Below are positions 37,764-46,439 of a stretch of 64,000 nucleotides of DNA, piece after piece. Under the pieces are notes generated by a model that was not told the origin of the DNA, ran no database searches, and was given only the letters and a program-made list of their open reading frames with translations. The stretch is from Beijerinckia mobilis (GTDB taxonomy: Bacteria; Pseudomonadota; Alphaproteobacteria; Rhizobiales; Beijerinckiaceae): contig NZ_JQJH01000010.1 in the NCBI RefSeq assembly GCF_000745425.1, positions 62,001-126,000 on the forward strand. Reading direction: 5' to 3'. A program made the position numbers and the translations under genes. Each line of letters opens with the position of its first letter. The stretch's first letter is position 1.

Positions 37764-38740
37764 TGGAACAGAAACAAGCGCCGCTGGTGCTCGCCGTCCC
37801 CTCGAAGGGGCGGCTGCAGGAAAATGTCACTGCCTTTTTCGCCCGTGCCGGCCTTAGCCTCGTGCAGGGCAGGGGCGCGCGCGATTATCGCGGAACGCTC
37901 AAGGGCATTGATGGCGTCGAGGTCGCATTCGTCTCGGCCTCCGATATCGTGACGCATCTCGCGCAGGGCAGCGCCCATCTCGGTGTGACTGGTGAGGATC
38001 TGATCCGCGAGAGCGTATCTGACGCCGACAGCAAGATCGCGCTTCTGACACCGCTCGGTTTTGGTTTCGCCAATGTCGTCGTCGCGGTTCCCCAGGCCTG
38101 GATCGATGTGCGGACCATGGCCGATCTCGATGATGTCGCAATCCTCTACCGCGCACGGCGAGGCGAGCGCATGCGGGTTGCGACCAAATATGTCAATCTG
38201 ACGCGGCGCTTCTTCGCGAGCAAACATGTCACCGATTACCGGATCGTCGAAAGTCTAGGCGCCACTGAGGGGGCTCCGGCGGCAGGGCAAGCGGAATTGA
38301 TCGTCGATATCACCACCACCGGATCGACGCTTGCGGCCAATGCGCTGAAAATTCTTGATGACGGCGTCATCCTGAGGTCCGAGGCTAATCTCGCTGCTTC
38401 TATCGGCGCTGAATGGAGCGAGGCGAACCGTGAGAAGGCCCGGTTGATCCTGTCGCATATTGCTGCAGAGGAAGAAGGACGCACCACGCGCGAAGTCTCG
38501 ACGGTTCTGCAAAATTGTGCGGAGGACTTTTTCGAGGAGGCGAAAGGCCGGTTCGCGGCGCGTCTGCGCCATTATGGTAAAGAAGGCCATCTGATCATCG
38601 CCTGTCCCGCCGAAAAGGTTTCAGGCTTTGCAGACTGGCTCATCGCCAGGGGCGCGGCCTATGTGGGTGTCAGCGCGCAGGAATATGTCTTCTCGGCTGC
38701 CAATCCGCTTTACGACAGGCTGATAGAGAAAATTCGTTGA
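37763..38740 (+). CDS. hisG: ATP phosphoribosyltransferase catalytic subunit HisG
   Basis: 325 codons from ATG 37763 (overlapping the hisZ stop). It catalyses the first step of histidine synthesis. The N-terminal [15 protein letters not shown] and the PRPP loop [14 protein letters not shown] near residue 180 are clear. The length is above the ~230 residues of a minimal short form, with an additional ~90-residue C-terminal segment including [17 protein letters not shown] recall similar long versions with HisZ in other Hyphomicrobiales, so this need not be abnormal. Confidence 0.95.
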   Translation: MEQKQAPLVLAVPSKGRLQENVTAFFARAGLSLVQGRGARDYRGTLKGIDGVEVAFVSASDIVTHLAQGSAHLGVTGEDLIRESVSDADSKIALLTPLGFGFANVVVAVPQAWIDVRTMADLDDVAILYRARRGERMRVATKYVNLTRRFFASKHVTDYRIVESLGATEGAPAAGQAELIVDITTTGSTLAANALKILDDGVILRSEANLAASIGAEWSEANREKARLILSHIAAEEEGRTTREVSTVLQNCAEDFFEEAKGRFAARLRHYGKEGHLIIACPAEKVSGFADWLIARGAAYVGVSAQEYVFSAANPLYDRLIEKIR

Positions 38741-38897
38741 GGGGATAGTCCCGGTGGCGCGGGTTTCACTGCGCCCATCTCCGGCAGACCTTGTATGGAA
38801 GGAATGATCGGCCTGCCTTCCACAATGGAATCACGCTGATCAGCTCCAGAACAATGCGCCTCCTGACTTTTGCGACGTGCCGCGCTTGATACAGAAT

Positions 38898-38920
38898 CTC
38901 GATGGGCATGATTCATCGAG
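38898..38920. repeat. Family B hairpin with compensatory change
   Basis: CTCGATG (38898-38904) and CATCGAG (38914-38920) around loop GGCATGATT. Compared with the 18716-18748 copy (CTCAATG/CATTGAG, loop GGCGTGACT) the stem carries a paired A-T to G-C change, evidence for a selected structure. Confidence 0.55.
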
Positions 38921-39364
38921 GTTGAGGCCTTGCGCCTGCGGCGCGGCGGAATGTCCATTATGACCTGATATCAATCTCTCACTTCAAGACGCATTCATCG
39001 CTCGGGTCGTGGTCAACGAGGACATGTTCATCCGTCTTGCGGGACAAGAAGGCTGATTGTCGCAGGTAATCGTGAACAGAAATAATATTTTCGCAGAGCG
39101 TTATTTTGCCGGCATGATGATTTCCATCAGATGAGAAATCATTCCATTGTATTTCCTGCGACAAATTGATGGCCAAGCAATCATCAGGCGTTAAAAGACT
39201 TTATATTTCAAATATATACATGTCTCGCTTCGCCTAGAGAGCTTCCGCCTTCAAGCGGTCGAGCCTGCAGGGGAGCGACATTTTGTCATTGTCATTTCCG
39301 CAAAAAAAATGCTGCTAGCGCAGGGCTATCATGGAACCCGTTGTTTAGTTCCTCTATCGGTGGT

Positions 39365-39386
39365 TTTGCTATCGTGCGATAGCAAA
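39365..39386. promoter_or_regulatory. Perfect palindrome upstream of the HdeA-like gene
   Basis: TTTGCTATCG and CGATAGCAAA separated by TG. A second, imperfect copy of the core ATCGTGCGATA(A)GCAA starts at 39591. Two related sites ~220 bases apart and ahead of one gene look like operator sites. Confidence 0.45.
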
Positions 39387-39821
39387 TACAGATCTATTAC
39401 TTCATGTCGCATGAGACTTTTCGGCGCATTGTTTCCTGTCGTCTGTTGGGCCACATTCTCCTCAGTTACATCGAACGGGAGTAGCGCCAGCGTCTGACTT
39501 TGTTGCGGAAGAATGGAACAGGTCAGACCGTCGTGTCGAAAACGAAGTTTATACAATAAGGAATGCGCAATCGGATAATGTTTGCGGATGATCGTGCGAT
39601 AAGCAATCCCACAATGTTTATCGCTACCTCCCTGCACCTGATTGTGTCCGGTAAAAATCTCTGATGGCACTCAAGGATCCTGTCACTGCCCGGTTTTGGC
39701 TGGGCGGACGGAAAACCTCTGCCATGTCCCAAAGCGGGTCGCGTATGATGAATACGGTCACGCTTCATGCAGCGGTTCTCTTGATTGTGTCTCTCACTCC
39801 CTCCCACTTAAGAGGCTTCCC

Positions 39822-40223
39822 ATGAACAACATCCGCAAAATCGCCGTTGCCGCCGCCTTTGCCGCTGCCGCCGGCGTTACCGCTGCCGCGTCGTTTGTCG
39901 CTGGTGGTTTGGGTCGCGCGGAAGCGGCTGCCAATGTGCCGCTGTCTGCCTATGCCGATGCGCATGGGTTTTTGAATTTGCAGTCGATTACCTGTGCCAA
40001 TCTTTCGCAGACACGAGCCGATGACGCTGACTATCTCGTGATTTGGTACACCGGTTTCTATTCGGGAGCCACCAAGAAGCGCTTTGCCCGGATTTCCCCG
40101 ACTGACGCAAGCGACCATCGTTTGCAGAGTTTCTGCAAGGATCATCCCGATATCCGCGTGATTTCGGCACTCGATACCTTGTTCAAGAAAAATCTTGAAG
40201 AATCCATGCGCGCCGAAAATTGA
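39822..40223 (+). CDS. HdeA/HdeB-like periplasmic protein
   Basis: 133 codons from ATG 39822 with AGAGG upstream; the longer frame before it has no family resemblance. A signal peptide covers ~1-36 (KIAVAAAFAAAAGVTAAAS..., Ala-rich). The mature region has the family pattern: two cysteines (ITCANL and SFCKDHP) about 50 residues apart, YLVIWYTGFYSG and a helical end. E. coli HdeA and HdeB are acid-stress chaperones that bind unfolding periplasmic proteins at low pH. Assignment to the fold is by pattern, not close identity. Confidence 0.65.
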   Translation: MNNIRKIAVAAAFAAAAGVTAAASFVAGGLGRAEAAANVPLSAYADAHGFLNLQSITCANLSQTRADDADYLVIWYTGFYSGATKKRFARISPTDASDHRLQSFCKDHPDIRVISALDTLFKKNLEESMRAEN

Positions 40224-40247
40224 TGGAGCGCAGGGATGGGGGAGGTA

Positions 40248-40273
40248 CCGATGATGATTGTCTCCATCATCGG
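40248..40273 (+). terminator. Hairpin after the HdeA-like gene
   Basis: CCGATGATG (40248-40256) pairs with CATCATCGG (40265-40273) around an 8-base loop, 25 bases beyond the stop. No T-run. Confidence 0.45.
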
Positions 40274-40433
40274 TCTGAAGGACGAAAATCCTTCGCGCCT
40301 ATCTGAACCTTAGAACGTCACATGCCATCAGAATCGGAGGGCGGAGCTAAGGCTCCGCTCTTGTCGTTTGTGTCCGGTTTGTTTGTGCCGAAGGAGATCC
40401 GAGGCTTGAGCCGCGGTCTATCGGGCGCCCGCA

Positions 40434-40529
40434 GGAGCGTTTCGGAAATAGCCGGAAACGCTCCCAGCAATCGGTGCCGTTTCAAAGCAATGGAATTGCA
40501 AAGCGATTCACCGTCAAAGGTAAATGCTC
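40434..40529 (+). repeat. Family A interspersed repeat, copy 3
   Basis: First hairpin GGAGCGTTTCGG-aaatag-CCGGAAACGCTCC (40434-40464); second part contains TTTCAAAGCAATGGAATTGCAAAGCGATT and ends AAATGCTC. Same orientation as copies 1 and 2. Confidence 0.8.
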
Positions 40530-40590
40530 GCGTTCAGAGAGGGAGCGACCGGTCGTATTCGGTATGAACGCTCGGCGACGGCCCCGTCTG

Positions 40591-42723
40591 TTATTCCGCT
40601 GCATTTGTCGATGCGATTTCGACGAGCGTGAAACTGCCTTCCTGTGTCCCACGCATCTCTATGTGGCGGCTGTGGAAATGGATCAGGCTCGAGCGATGGC
40701 CGATCGAAACGATCGTCGTCTCGGGAAGCTTCTCGACCAATGTTTTGTAAATCGAGGCTTCGAGCGCCTCGTCCATGGCTGAGGTCGCTTCATCGAGAAA
40801 CAGCCAATCGGGTCTGGCTAGAAGCGCGCGCGCGATCGCAAGCCTTTGTTGCTCGCCACCGGAAAGGCGTTGAGCCCAGGGATCATCGCATTCGAGCTTC
40901 TCCGCGAGATGGTCGAGCTTCACTTCGTGGAGTGCTTCCCGGATCTCCTCTTCGCTATAGGCCAGAGGATCGGCCGGGTAGGTGATTGCGCAGCGCAGGG
41001 TGCCTATTGGCAGATAGGGCTTTTGCGGCAACAGCATGAAATGCTGCTGGTGCGGCCTGGCAATCGTTCCCTCGCCGAAAGGCCAGATCCCCGAGAGTGC
41101 ACGCAGAAGCGTGGATTTGCCGGAGCCTGACGGTCCTGTCAGCAGGGCTGCTTCGCTGCGCCGCAAGGCGAGCGTTGCATTTTCCACGATGGGTGACCCA
41201 TCGGGAAGATGCAGCTTGAGGTTTTCAAGACCGAAATGGGTTGCGATTGTGTTGTCGGTTTCATTCGAAGCGTTTTGCTGGGGCCGCAGCGGTTCGAGTG
41301 CGAGTGCCTTTTCAATGGCGGCGTCGAAAGAGGTCAGACGGTCGAGGACTGATTTGAACTCGGCCAACGAGACATAATAATTGATGAAGAAGGTCAGGGC
41401 CGAATTGACGCTGCCGAAGGCCGATGCGGTCTGTGACATGACGCCGAAGGTGATCTTGCCGGCAAAATAGAAAGGCGCGGCGAGAAAATAGGGAATGAAT
41501 TGACTGACCATTCCATAGGAAGCCGTGAAGCTTGTCAGTTTCTTTCGCGTCGAGACGATCTGGTAATAATTGTTGATAACATGGGCGAAACGCTGCTTGA
41601 GCGTCGCCTTTTCCGCTGCCTCGCCAAGGAGAAGTGCGATCTGCTCGCCATATTCGCGCAGGCGTGCGAGGGCGAAGCGGTAATCGGCCTCATAACGCTG
41701 CTGCCTGAAGGCGAGTGTCGTCAGCGAATGGCCGAGCCAATGCGTCACGACAGTACCGATTCCGGCATAGACGAGAGCGGCCCAGAACAGGAAGCCTGGC
41801 ACTGCGATGTCGAAATGCGGCAAGGTGAAATTGGCCGAGAGCGACCACAGGATGATCGCATAGGATACGAGCGAGCTGAGTTTTGAAATCAAAAGAATGG
41901 TGAATGTGTAAATGCCATAGCCACTCGCCTGACCGCCGTCGATGAAGCGGTAGATATCCTCCGAGATACGCTGGTCCGGGTTGTCATTCGTCGTACCCAG
42001 AAGCTGCATTCGGTAATGTGTGTGATTGTCGAGCCAGCGGTCGACATAGAAATTATTGAGCCAGCTCCGCCAGCGAATGACGAGCGACGAGGCGACGACA
42101 TATTCCGTCACTACCGCGAAAATATAAAGAAATGCCCAGGGTAGAAACACGAACAGGGTGAGCGACCAGAAGGCCTTTTCATCCTTGCCCTGAATGGCAT
42201 TGAACCAGTCCCGATTGAAGAAGGACAGGCGGATGTCGATACCGACCTCCGCTTGATTGATCAGCACCAGGAACACGATCATGGCCTTCGCGAGGCGTCG
42301 CTCCAGCACGCCATAGGCGGGGAGTGGCCAGATACGCGCGACTGTCGGATCGGTCGTGTCGAAATAGCGGTCGGCGATTTTCGTCATCGAACGCACGACC
42401 GGAATAAAAGACACCGCATAAACGAGAATGGAAAAGAGCGCGACCGTGAGGGCCAAGCTCTCGGGCAATGCATAATCTGCAAGGGAGGCCGGCCAGAAAC
42501 CGACCTTGTCGAGCAGGCAGAGCGCGCCGAAGATCACCGCCTCGACGGCGAAAATGGCGGCGAAGATCTTGAGAAAGGTCGATATCGTGCGGCTCAGATA
42601 GGTCGTCACGGCGCAAAGGGCGGCGGTCGCCACCAGCAGCCAGATGAGCATATCTCCCGTTTCAAACCCGACGACTGCGCCGACGCCGGCGAATAGGGCG
42701 ACGATCAGAGCAAGAAAATGCAT
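40591..42723 (-). CDS. SbmA/BacA-YddA type ABC transporter, fused permease and ATPase
   Basis: 710 codons. About four extra N-terminal hydrophobic segments (residues 1-115) precede an ABC_membrane_2 domain (~130-430) with six helices. The ATPase domain (~480-700) has Walker A GPSGSGKST, the signature LSGGEQQRLAIARALL and Walker B WLFLDEATSAMDE. This layout resembles the ABCD-like group (E. coli YddA, Mycobacterium Rv1819c) that transports vitamin B12, bleomycin or antimicrobial peptides. BacA-like function matters for peptide tolerance in rhizobia. Substrate not determinable. Confidence 0.88.
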   Translation of the reverse strand: MHFLALIVALFAGVGAVVGFETGDMLIWLLVATAALCAVTTYLSRTISTFLKIFAAIFAVEAVIFGALCLLDKVGFWPASLADYALPESLALTVALFSILVYAVSFIPVVRSMTKIADRYFDTTDPTVARIWPLPAYGVLERRLAKAMIVFLVLINQAEVGIDIRLSFFNRDWFNAIQGKDEKAFWSLTLFVFLPWAFLYIFAVVTEYVVASSLVIRWRSWLNNFYVDRWLDNHTHYRMQLLGTTNDNPDQRISEDIYRFIDGGQASGYGIYTFTILLISKLSSLVSYAIILWSLSANFTLPHFDIAVPGFLFWAALVYAGIGTVVTHWLGHSLTTLAFRQQRYEADYRFALARLREYGEQIALLLGEAAEKATLKQRFAHVINNYYQIVSTRKKLTSFTASYGMVSQFIPYFLAAPFYFAGKITFGVMSQTASAFGSVNSALTFFINYYVSLAEFKSVLDRLTSFDAAIEKALALEPLRPQQNASNETDNTIATHFGLENLKLHLPDGSPIVENATLALRRSEAALLTGPSGSGKSTLLRALSGIWPFGEGTIARPHQQHFMLLPQKPYLPIGTLRCAITYPADPLAYSEEEIREALHEVKLDHLAEKLECDDPWAQRLSGGEQQRLAIARALLARPDWLFLDEATSAMDEALEASIYKTLVEKLPETTIVSIGHRSSLIHFHSRHIEMRGTQEGSFTLVEIASTNAAE

Positions 42724-42756
42724 GGCCTGCCTTTGAAGCGATCACAGGGATCGATT

Positions 42757-42840
42757 GAGAGCGTTTCCGAATAGCGCCTTTTCGATTGAAAAATATGCGC
42801 AGCTTAAACCATTTCGAGGAATTCAAATCTTATCAGAATC
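42757..42840. repeat. Highly degenerate family A-like sequence
   Basis: GAGAGCGTTTCCGAATAG followed by ACCATTTCGAGGAATTC and TTATCAGAATC keeps the order of family A landmarks but almost no pairing. Weak. A further fragment at about 43035-43080 shows AGAGCACATTTTGAATC...GCGATTCAAAG. Confidence 0.3.
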
Positions 42841-43457
42841 CGGTGAACAAGGCCCATCATGATCTCGCTCATGGCCACCGGCATTGATCCTTGGAGTGGA
42901 TAGTCCATCTCGGGGAAATTCTATGGGGGTGGAAACATGAGCGAATATCGTTGCCCATTTCACTTGAACGGGCGCGAAACAGCCGGAGGCCTTCCGCCAG
43001 ACCAGAGGATCAAATCATCTGGCAACGGAACGATGCTAGAGCACATTTTGAATCTAGCCGGAAATGACTTGCGATTCAAAGCCTTTCACCGGGGGCAGGG
43101 CGTTTCCGAACGCCATGCTACATCGGCCGATGGTATCACCCTGGGCAATTGCCAGCATGGCGATAATTTGAACAGTCCGGATTGTTCCGACGGCTCGGTG
43201 GTGCTGCGGTTCCTGGAGAAGCACGCCTGGGGACAGTGATCGGAGATTATGTTCGGAGACAATGCCCGTCCCGCTGGTCAATGGAGTGGATTGACGGGGA
43301 ACAAGGCTCGAATAGGCATGAGATCGGGAAAACTATCGAACTGAAAGAGCGACAATCTCTTTTCGATTCAAGTCTCCACAAGGGATGGCGTCGCGATCGG
43401 CTTCTAAGCTTCCATTTGGATCGCAACGCCCGAAGAGTGTTTGAAGGCGTGGCAGGT
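42841..43457. other. Gene-free spacer between the ABC transporter and the IHF-like gene
   Basis: About 600 bases. A 100-codon plus-strand frame at 42937-43239 has a purine-rich GGGGGTGGAAAC before its ATG but no recognisable domain and partly overlaps repeat-like sequence; it is not called as a gene. Confidence 0.4.
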
Positions 43458-43844
43458 TTAATCCTGATCGAAGCCGTTCTCCGGGGGAATTGCCGTACCG
43501 TTCACGGAGGCGGCAAGAACTGGTGAAGCTTTGAAGGTCAGGACTCTGCGTGGTGTAATCGGCACTTCAACACCCGTACGCGGGTTACGGCCGATCCTTT
43601 CCCGTTTCGAACGCACGGAAAATAGGCCGAATGAGCGAAGCTTGACCGGTTCGCCCCGTAACAGAGCTTCGGAAATTTCCTCCAGAGTCATTTCGAAAAT
43701 GTCGCGCGTCTGCGCACGCGACAGAAACGAACAGGATGTATAAATGGCGTCGAGCAGATCTGCCCTTGTCGCCGTTTTGCGTTGCTGGCGGGTTTCGGCA
43801 CTGCTCTCCGACTCGCGCGTCACTTTGTCTTCCTCCTGCACCAT
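43458..43844 (-). CDS. IHF-alpha-like nucleoid protein
   Basis: 128 codons from ATG 43844; ATG 43874 ten codons earlier is also possible. The HU/IHF fold is intact: TRADLLDAIYTSCSF, EMTLEEISEALLRGEPVKLRSFGLFSVRSKRERIGRNPRTG and the arm motif VEVPITPRRVLTFKAS. IHF bends DNA at specific sites as an alpha/beta dimer. The N-terminal ~30 residues (VQEEDKVTRESES..., charged) are not part of the core family. In this order ihfA is usually elsewhere, so this may be a second paralogue. An inverted repeat CGAGAAT/ATTCTCG (43875-43893) precedes it. Confidence 0.75.
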   Translation of the reverse strand: MVQEEDKVTRESESSAETRQQRKTATRADLLDAIYTSCSFLSRAQTRDIFEMTLEEISEALLRGEPVKLRSFGLFSVRSKRERIGRNPRTGVEVPITPRRVLTFKASPVLAASVNGTAIPPENGFDQD

Positions 43845-44177
43845 TCCGACTATCAGTGGAGAGCGTCTGCCCATCGAGAATTGCGCATTCTCGAGGCGTC
43901 GTCTCGGGAGCCCATCTCCCGCGACCCTCGAAGAAGCTTGGCTTTTCGAGCCGGGACAAGCCCGCCGCCGTGTCGGAAAAATTAGGCTTGCTTTGGTAAT
44001 TAGAGTTGTCGAGTCACCATTTTCGAACCCACAAGGCTCGCAAGGCTGGAGGCTTGCCATCAAGACTCACGCCAGTTTGTCCCTGAAAACATTGGACGAG
44101 TGCGGATGGAAGGCTTTTTCAATCAGGGAGGGCAATCGCGGTGGGATTGCGTCGGTCCGTGCTTGTTCGACACGGCT

Positions 44178-45299
44178 TCAGCTGAGCCGGTTGCGGAACA
44201 GATGAGCGGCAAGTCCAAGCGTGAAGAAGCCGATCGGGATCAATGGCCACAGATCGACAAGAAGCGCCGAGAGCGTCGAGCCCTTGAGCATGATGGCGTC
44301 GATGGCATCGATCGCATAGCGGAGCGGGTCGACCAGGGTGAGATATTGCAACGCCCTGGGCATGGCGCTAATCGGCGTGGTGAGGCCGGAAAACAGGATG
44401 AAGGGGAGCAGAACGAGAAAAGTGTAGAGCAGGGCCTGTTGCATCGTCGCCGCCAGCGAGGAGAGCAGGAGGCCAAGCCCGATCGAGGCCAAAAGATATA
44501 GCGCAAGAGCGCCATAAAGCGCGGCGAGAGAACCTGCAAGCGGGATATGGAACCAGAACAGCGCGATCACCACCACCAGGGTCGCCTGTACGATGCCGAT
44601 CAGGATCGAAGGGATCGCCTTGCCGATCATGATTTCCATCGGCCGGAAGGGTGTCACCAATAGCTGGTCGAATGTGCCCTGTTCGCGCTCGCGCGCCACC
44701 GACATGGCGCTGATGAGGAGGATCTGGAGCATGGTCAAGGTCGCGATCATGCCCGGCACGAAATGCCAGCGGCTTTCCGCATTGGGATTGTACCAATAGC
44801 GATAGTCAATGGCGATTGTATGTGTGTTGGAGGTGGCGCCCTTCCTGTCATAGGCGGTGGCGAAATTGTTGGCGATCTGCGTCAGGTAGAGCGTGGCCGT
44901 GACTGCCGTATTCGAATTGCGCCCGTCGGCGATAACCTGCACCGGCGCGGCATTGCCCGCTCTTAGACGGCGTTCGAAATCCTCACCGATCTGCACGGCG
45001 ATCAAGGCTTTGCGGGTATCGATCGCGTGTTTCAGCGCGGTGACGGAATCGAGCGTGGCGATGCGTGTGAAAAGGCCCGAGCCGTCCAGCTTCGCAAGCA
45101 GCGCATGCGAAGCCTCGCTCCGATCGCGGTCGATGACGACATAGGGAATGTTGGAGAGGTCATAAGTAGCTGCATAGCCAAAAAGGATGCTTTGGGCGAT
45201 GACGGGTGCGAACAGGGTGATGCGGCTGCGCTTGTCCTTGAGGACAGCGAGCATTTCCTTGTGGATGAGTGCGAGGATGCGAAACAGGGCGGCGACCAT
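44178..45299 (-). CDS. ABC-2 type permease (YhhJ-like)
   Basis: 373 codons. One N-terminal membrane segment (~28-45), a large periplasmic domain, then five C-terminal segments with IMIGKAIPSILIGIVQATLVV and FILFSGLTTPISAMP, typical of ABC-2 permeases of the YhhJ/YbhR group. Together with the next permease it should form the membrane half of a drug or envelope-component exporter. Last gene of a four-gene operon, three bases after the previous gene's stop. Confidence 0.9.
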   Translation of the reverse strand: MVAALFRILALIHKEMLAVLKDKRSRITLFAPVIAQSILFGYAATYDLSNIPYVVIDRDRSEASHALLAKLDGSGLFTRIATLDSVTALKHAIDTRKALIAVQIGEDFERRLRAGNAAPVQVIADGRNSNTAVTATLYLTQIANNFATAYDRKGATSNTHTIAIDYRYWYNPNAESRWHFVPGMIATLTMLQILLISAMSVAREREQGTFDQLLVTPFRPMEIMIGKAIPSILIGIVQATLVVVIALFWFHIPLAGSLAALYGALALYLLASIGLGLLLSSLAATMQQALLYTFLVLLPFILFSGLTTPISAMPRALQYLTLVDPLRYAIDAIDAIMLKGSTLSALLVDLWPLIPIGFFTLGLAAHLFRNRLS

Positions 45300-45302
45300 C
45301 GT

Positions 45303-46439
45303 TCAGCCGACCCGCTTGCGGTTCGCCCATCGGATCGCCGCGAAGATCACGATCGTCATGAGCGCGAGAACGGCGAGAGAGGGGCCGGCGATCTGCCTGA
45401 TTGTCCCTGACAGAAATTCCGCTTGCACGAGAGTGATGTAATGGCGTGCTGGGATGAGCAATGTAACGATTTCAATGACAGGGGGAAGGCTGCGCAGATC
45501 GAACAGGAAGCCGGACAGCATGAGCGCCGGTAGAAAGGAAATGATGACGGTGATCTGCGTGGCGAGAAACTGGTTTCGCGTGAGCGAGGAAATCAGCAGG
45601 CCGATCCCCAGCGCGATCAGAAGGTAAAGTGACGAGCCGAGACCCAATACCAGCCAGGACCCATGAAACGGTATGTGAAACAGCAGGCGCGCGCTCACGA
45701 TGCAGGAGAGGAAACCGATGCATCCGAGCCCGAAATAGGGAATCGTCTTGGCCACGATGATCTCGCCCATGGTGACGGGAGTGGCAAACAGCGATTCAAA
45801 AGTGGCACGTTCCCATTCCCGCGCGACGACGAGTGCGGTCAACAGCGCGCCGGTCAGAGTCATGATGATCGCGGTGAGGCCGGGAACCAGAAAATAGCGG
45901 CTGTCCCGCGCCGGATTGAACCAGATGCGATCGCGCAGATCGATGGGTATCACTGAGCCGAAGCTATATCCTTCCGCTTTCAGGCGTCCTGATATTGTGG
46001 TGACGACTCCCTGGACGTAACCGAGGATGATGCGTGCCTTGTTGGGATCCGTCCCGTCGAGGATGATCTGTACTGCGGCAGGACCGGAGGTTCCCCCCTG
46101 CGTCAGGCGGCGGGTGAAATCGGCCTGAAGGTGCAGGATGGCGTCGATGCGTCCGCGTTCCAGCGCGCGGGCGGCGGAATTGATGTCGCGAATGTCGATG
46201 ACATCGAAATAGCGCGAAAGAACGAAGCCGGAGCGGAACTCATCGGCCATTTGCGACGGGGAGTCGATGACGACCGCGAGGGAAACATTCTGGATATCGA
46301 GTGAGAGCCCGTAACCGAACAGAAGGATCAGTATGAGCGGCAGAAGAATGCCCACCAGCATGCTGCTGGGATCACGCCAGATCTCGCGGGATTCCTTGAG
46401 GATGAGCGCACCTAGGCGGCGCAATCTTCGCGGCATCAC
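45303..46439 (-). CDS. ABC-2 type permease (YbhS/YhhJ-like)
   Basis: 378 codons. Same architecture as the preceding permease: N-terminal helix at ~25-45 (LVGILLPLILILLFGYGLSLDIQN), periplasmic loop to ~175, then five helices including PGLTAIIMTLTGALLTALVVAREWERATFESLFATPVTMGEI. The EREQGTFDQL-like motif of ABC-2 permeases is ERATFESL here. Its start overlaps the ATPase stop by four bases. Confidence 0.9.
   Translation of the reverse strand: MMPRRLRRLGALILKESREIWRDPSSMLVGILLPLILILLFGYGLSLDIQNVSLAVVIDSPSQMADEFRSGFVLSRYFDVIDIRDINSAARALERGRIDAILHLQADFTRRLTQGGTSGPAAVQIILDGTDPNKARIILGYVQGVVTTISGRLKAEGYSFGSVIPIDLRDRIWFNPARDSRYFLVPGLTAIIMTLTGALLTALVVAREWERATFESLFATPVTMGEIIVAKTIPYFGLGCIGFLSCIVSARLLFHIPFHGSWLVLGLGSSLYLLIALGIGLLISSLTRNQFLATQITVIISFLPALMLSGFLFDLRSLPPVIEIVTLLIPARHYITLVQAEFLSGTIRQIAGPSLAVLALMTIVIFAAIRWANRKRVG

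Larger units (their letters stand above)
38741..39821. other. Gene-free spacer with hairpin and operator-like motifs
   Basis: About 1.08 kb, AT-rich from 38980 on. No domain-bearing frame; a 65-codon TTG frame on the minus strand (38979-39176) lacks a ribosome-binding site and is not called. Contents: a family B hairpin (38898-38920) and two related palindromes (39365-39386 and 39591-39606) upstream of the HdeA-like gene. Confidence 0.5.

Noticed and set aside
38979-39176. 65-codon TTG frame on the minus strand
   Set aside because: No ribosome-binding site and no homology recognised.
42937-43239. 100-codon frame with a purine-rich upstream site
   Set aside because: Overlaps degenerate repeat sequence and shows no domain; could be real but cannot be supported.
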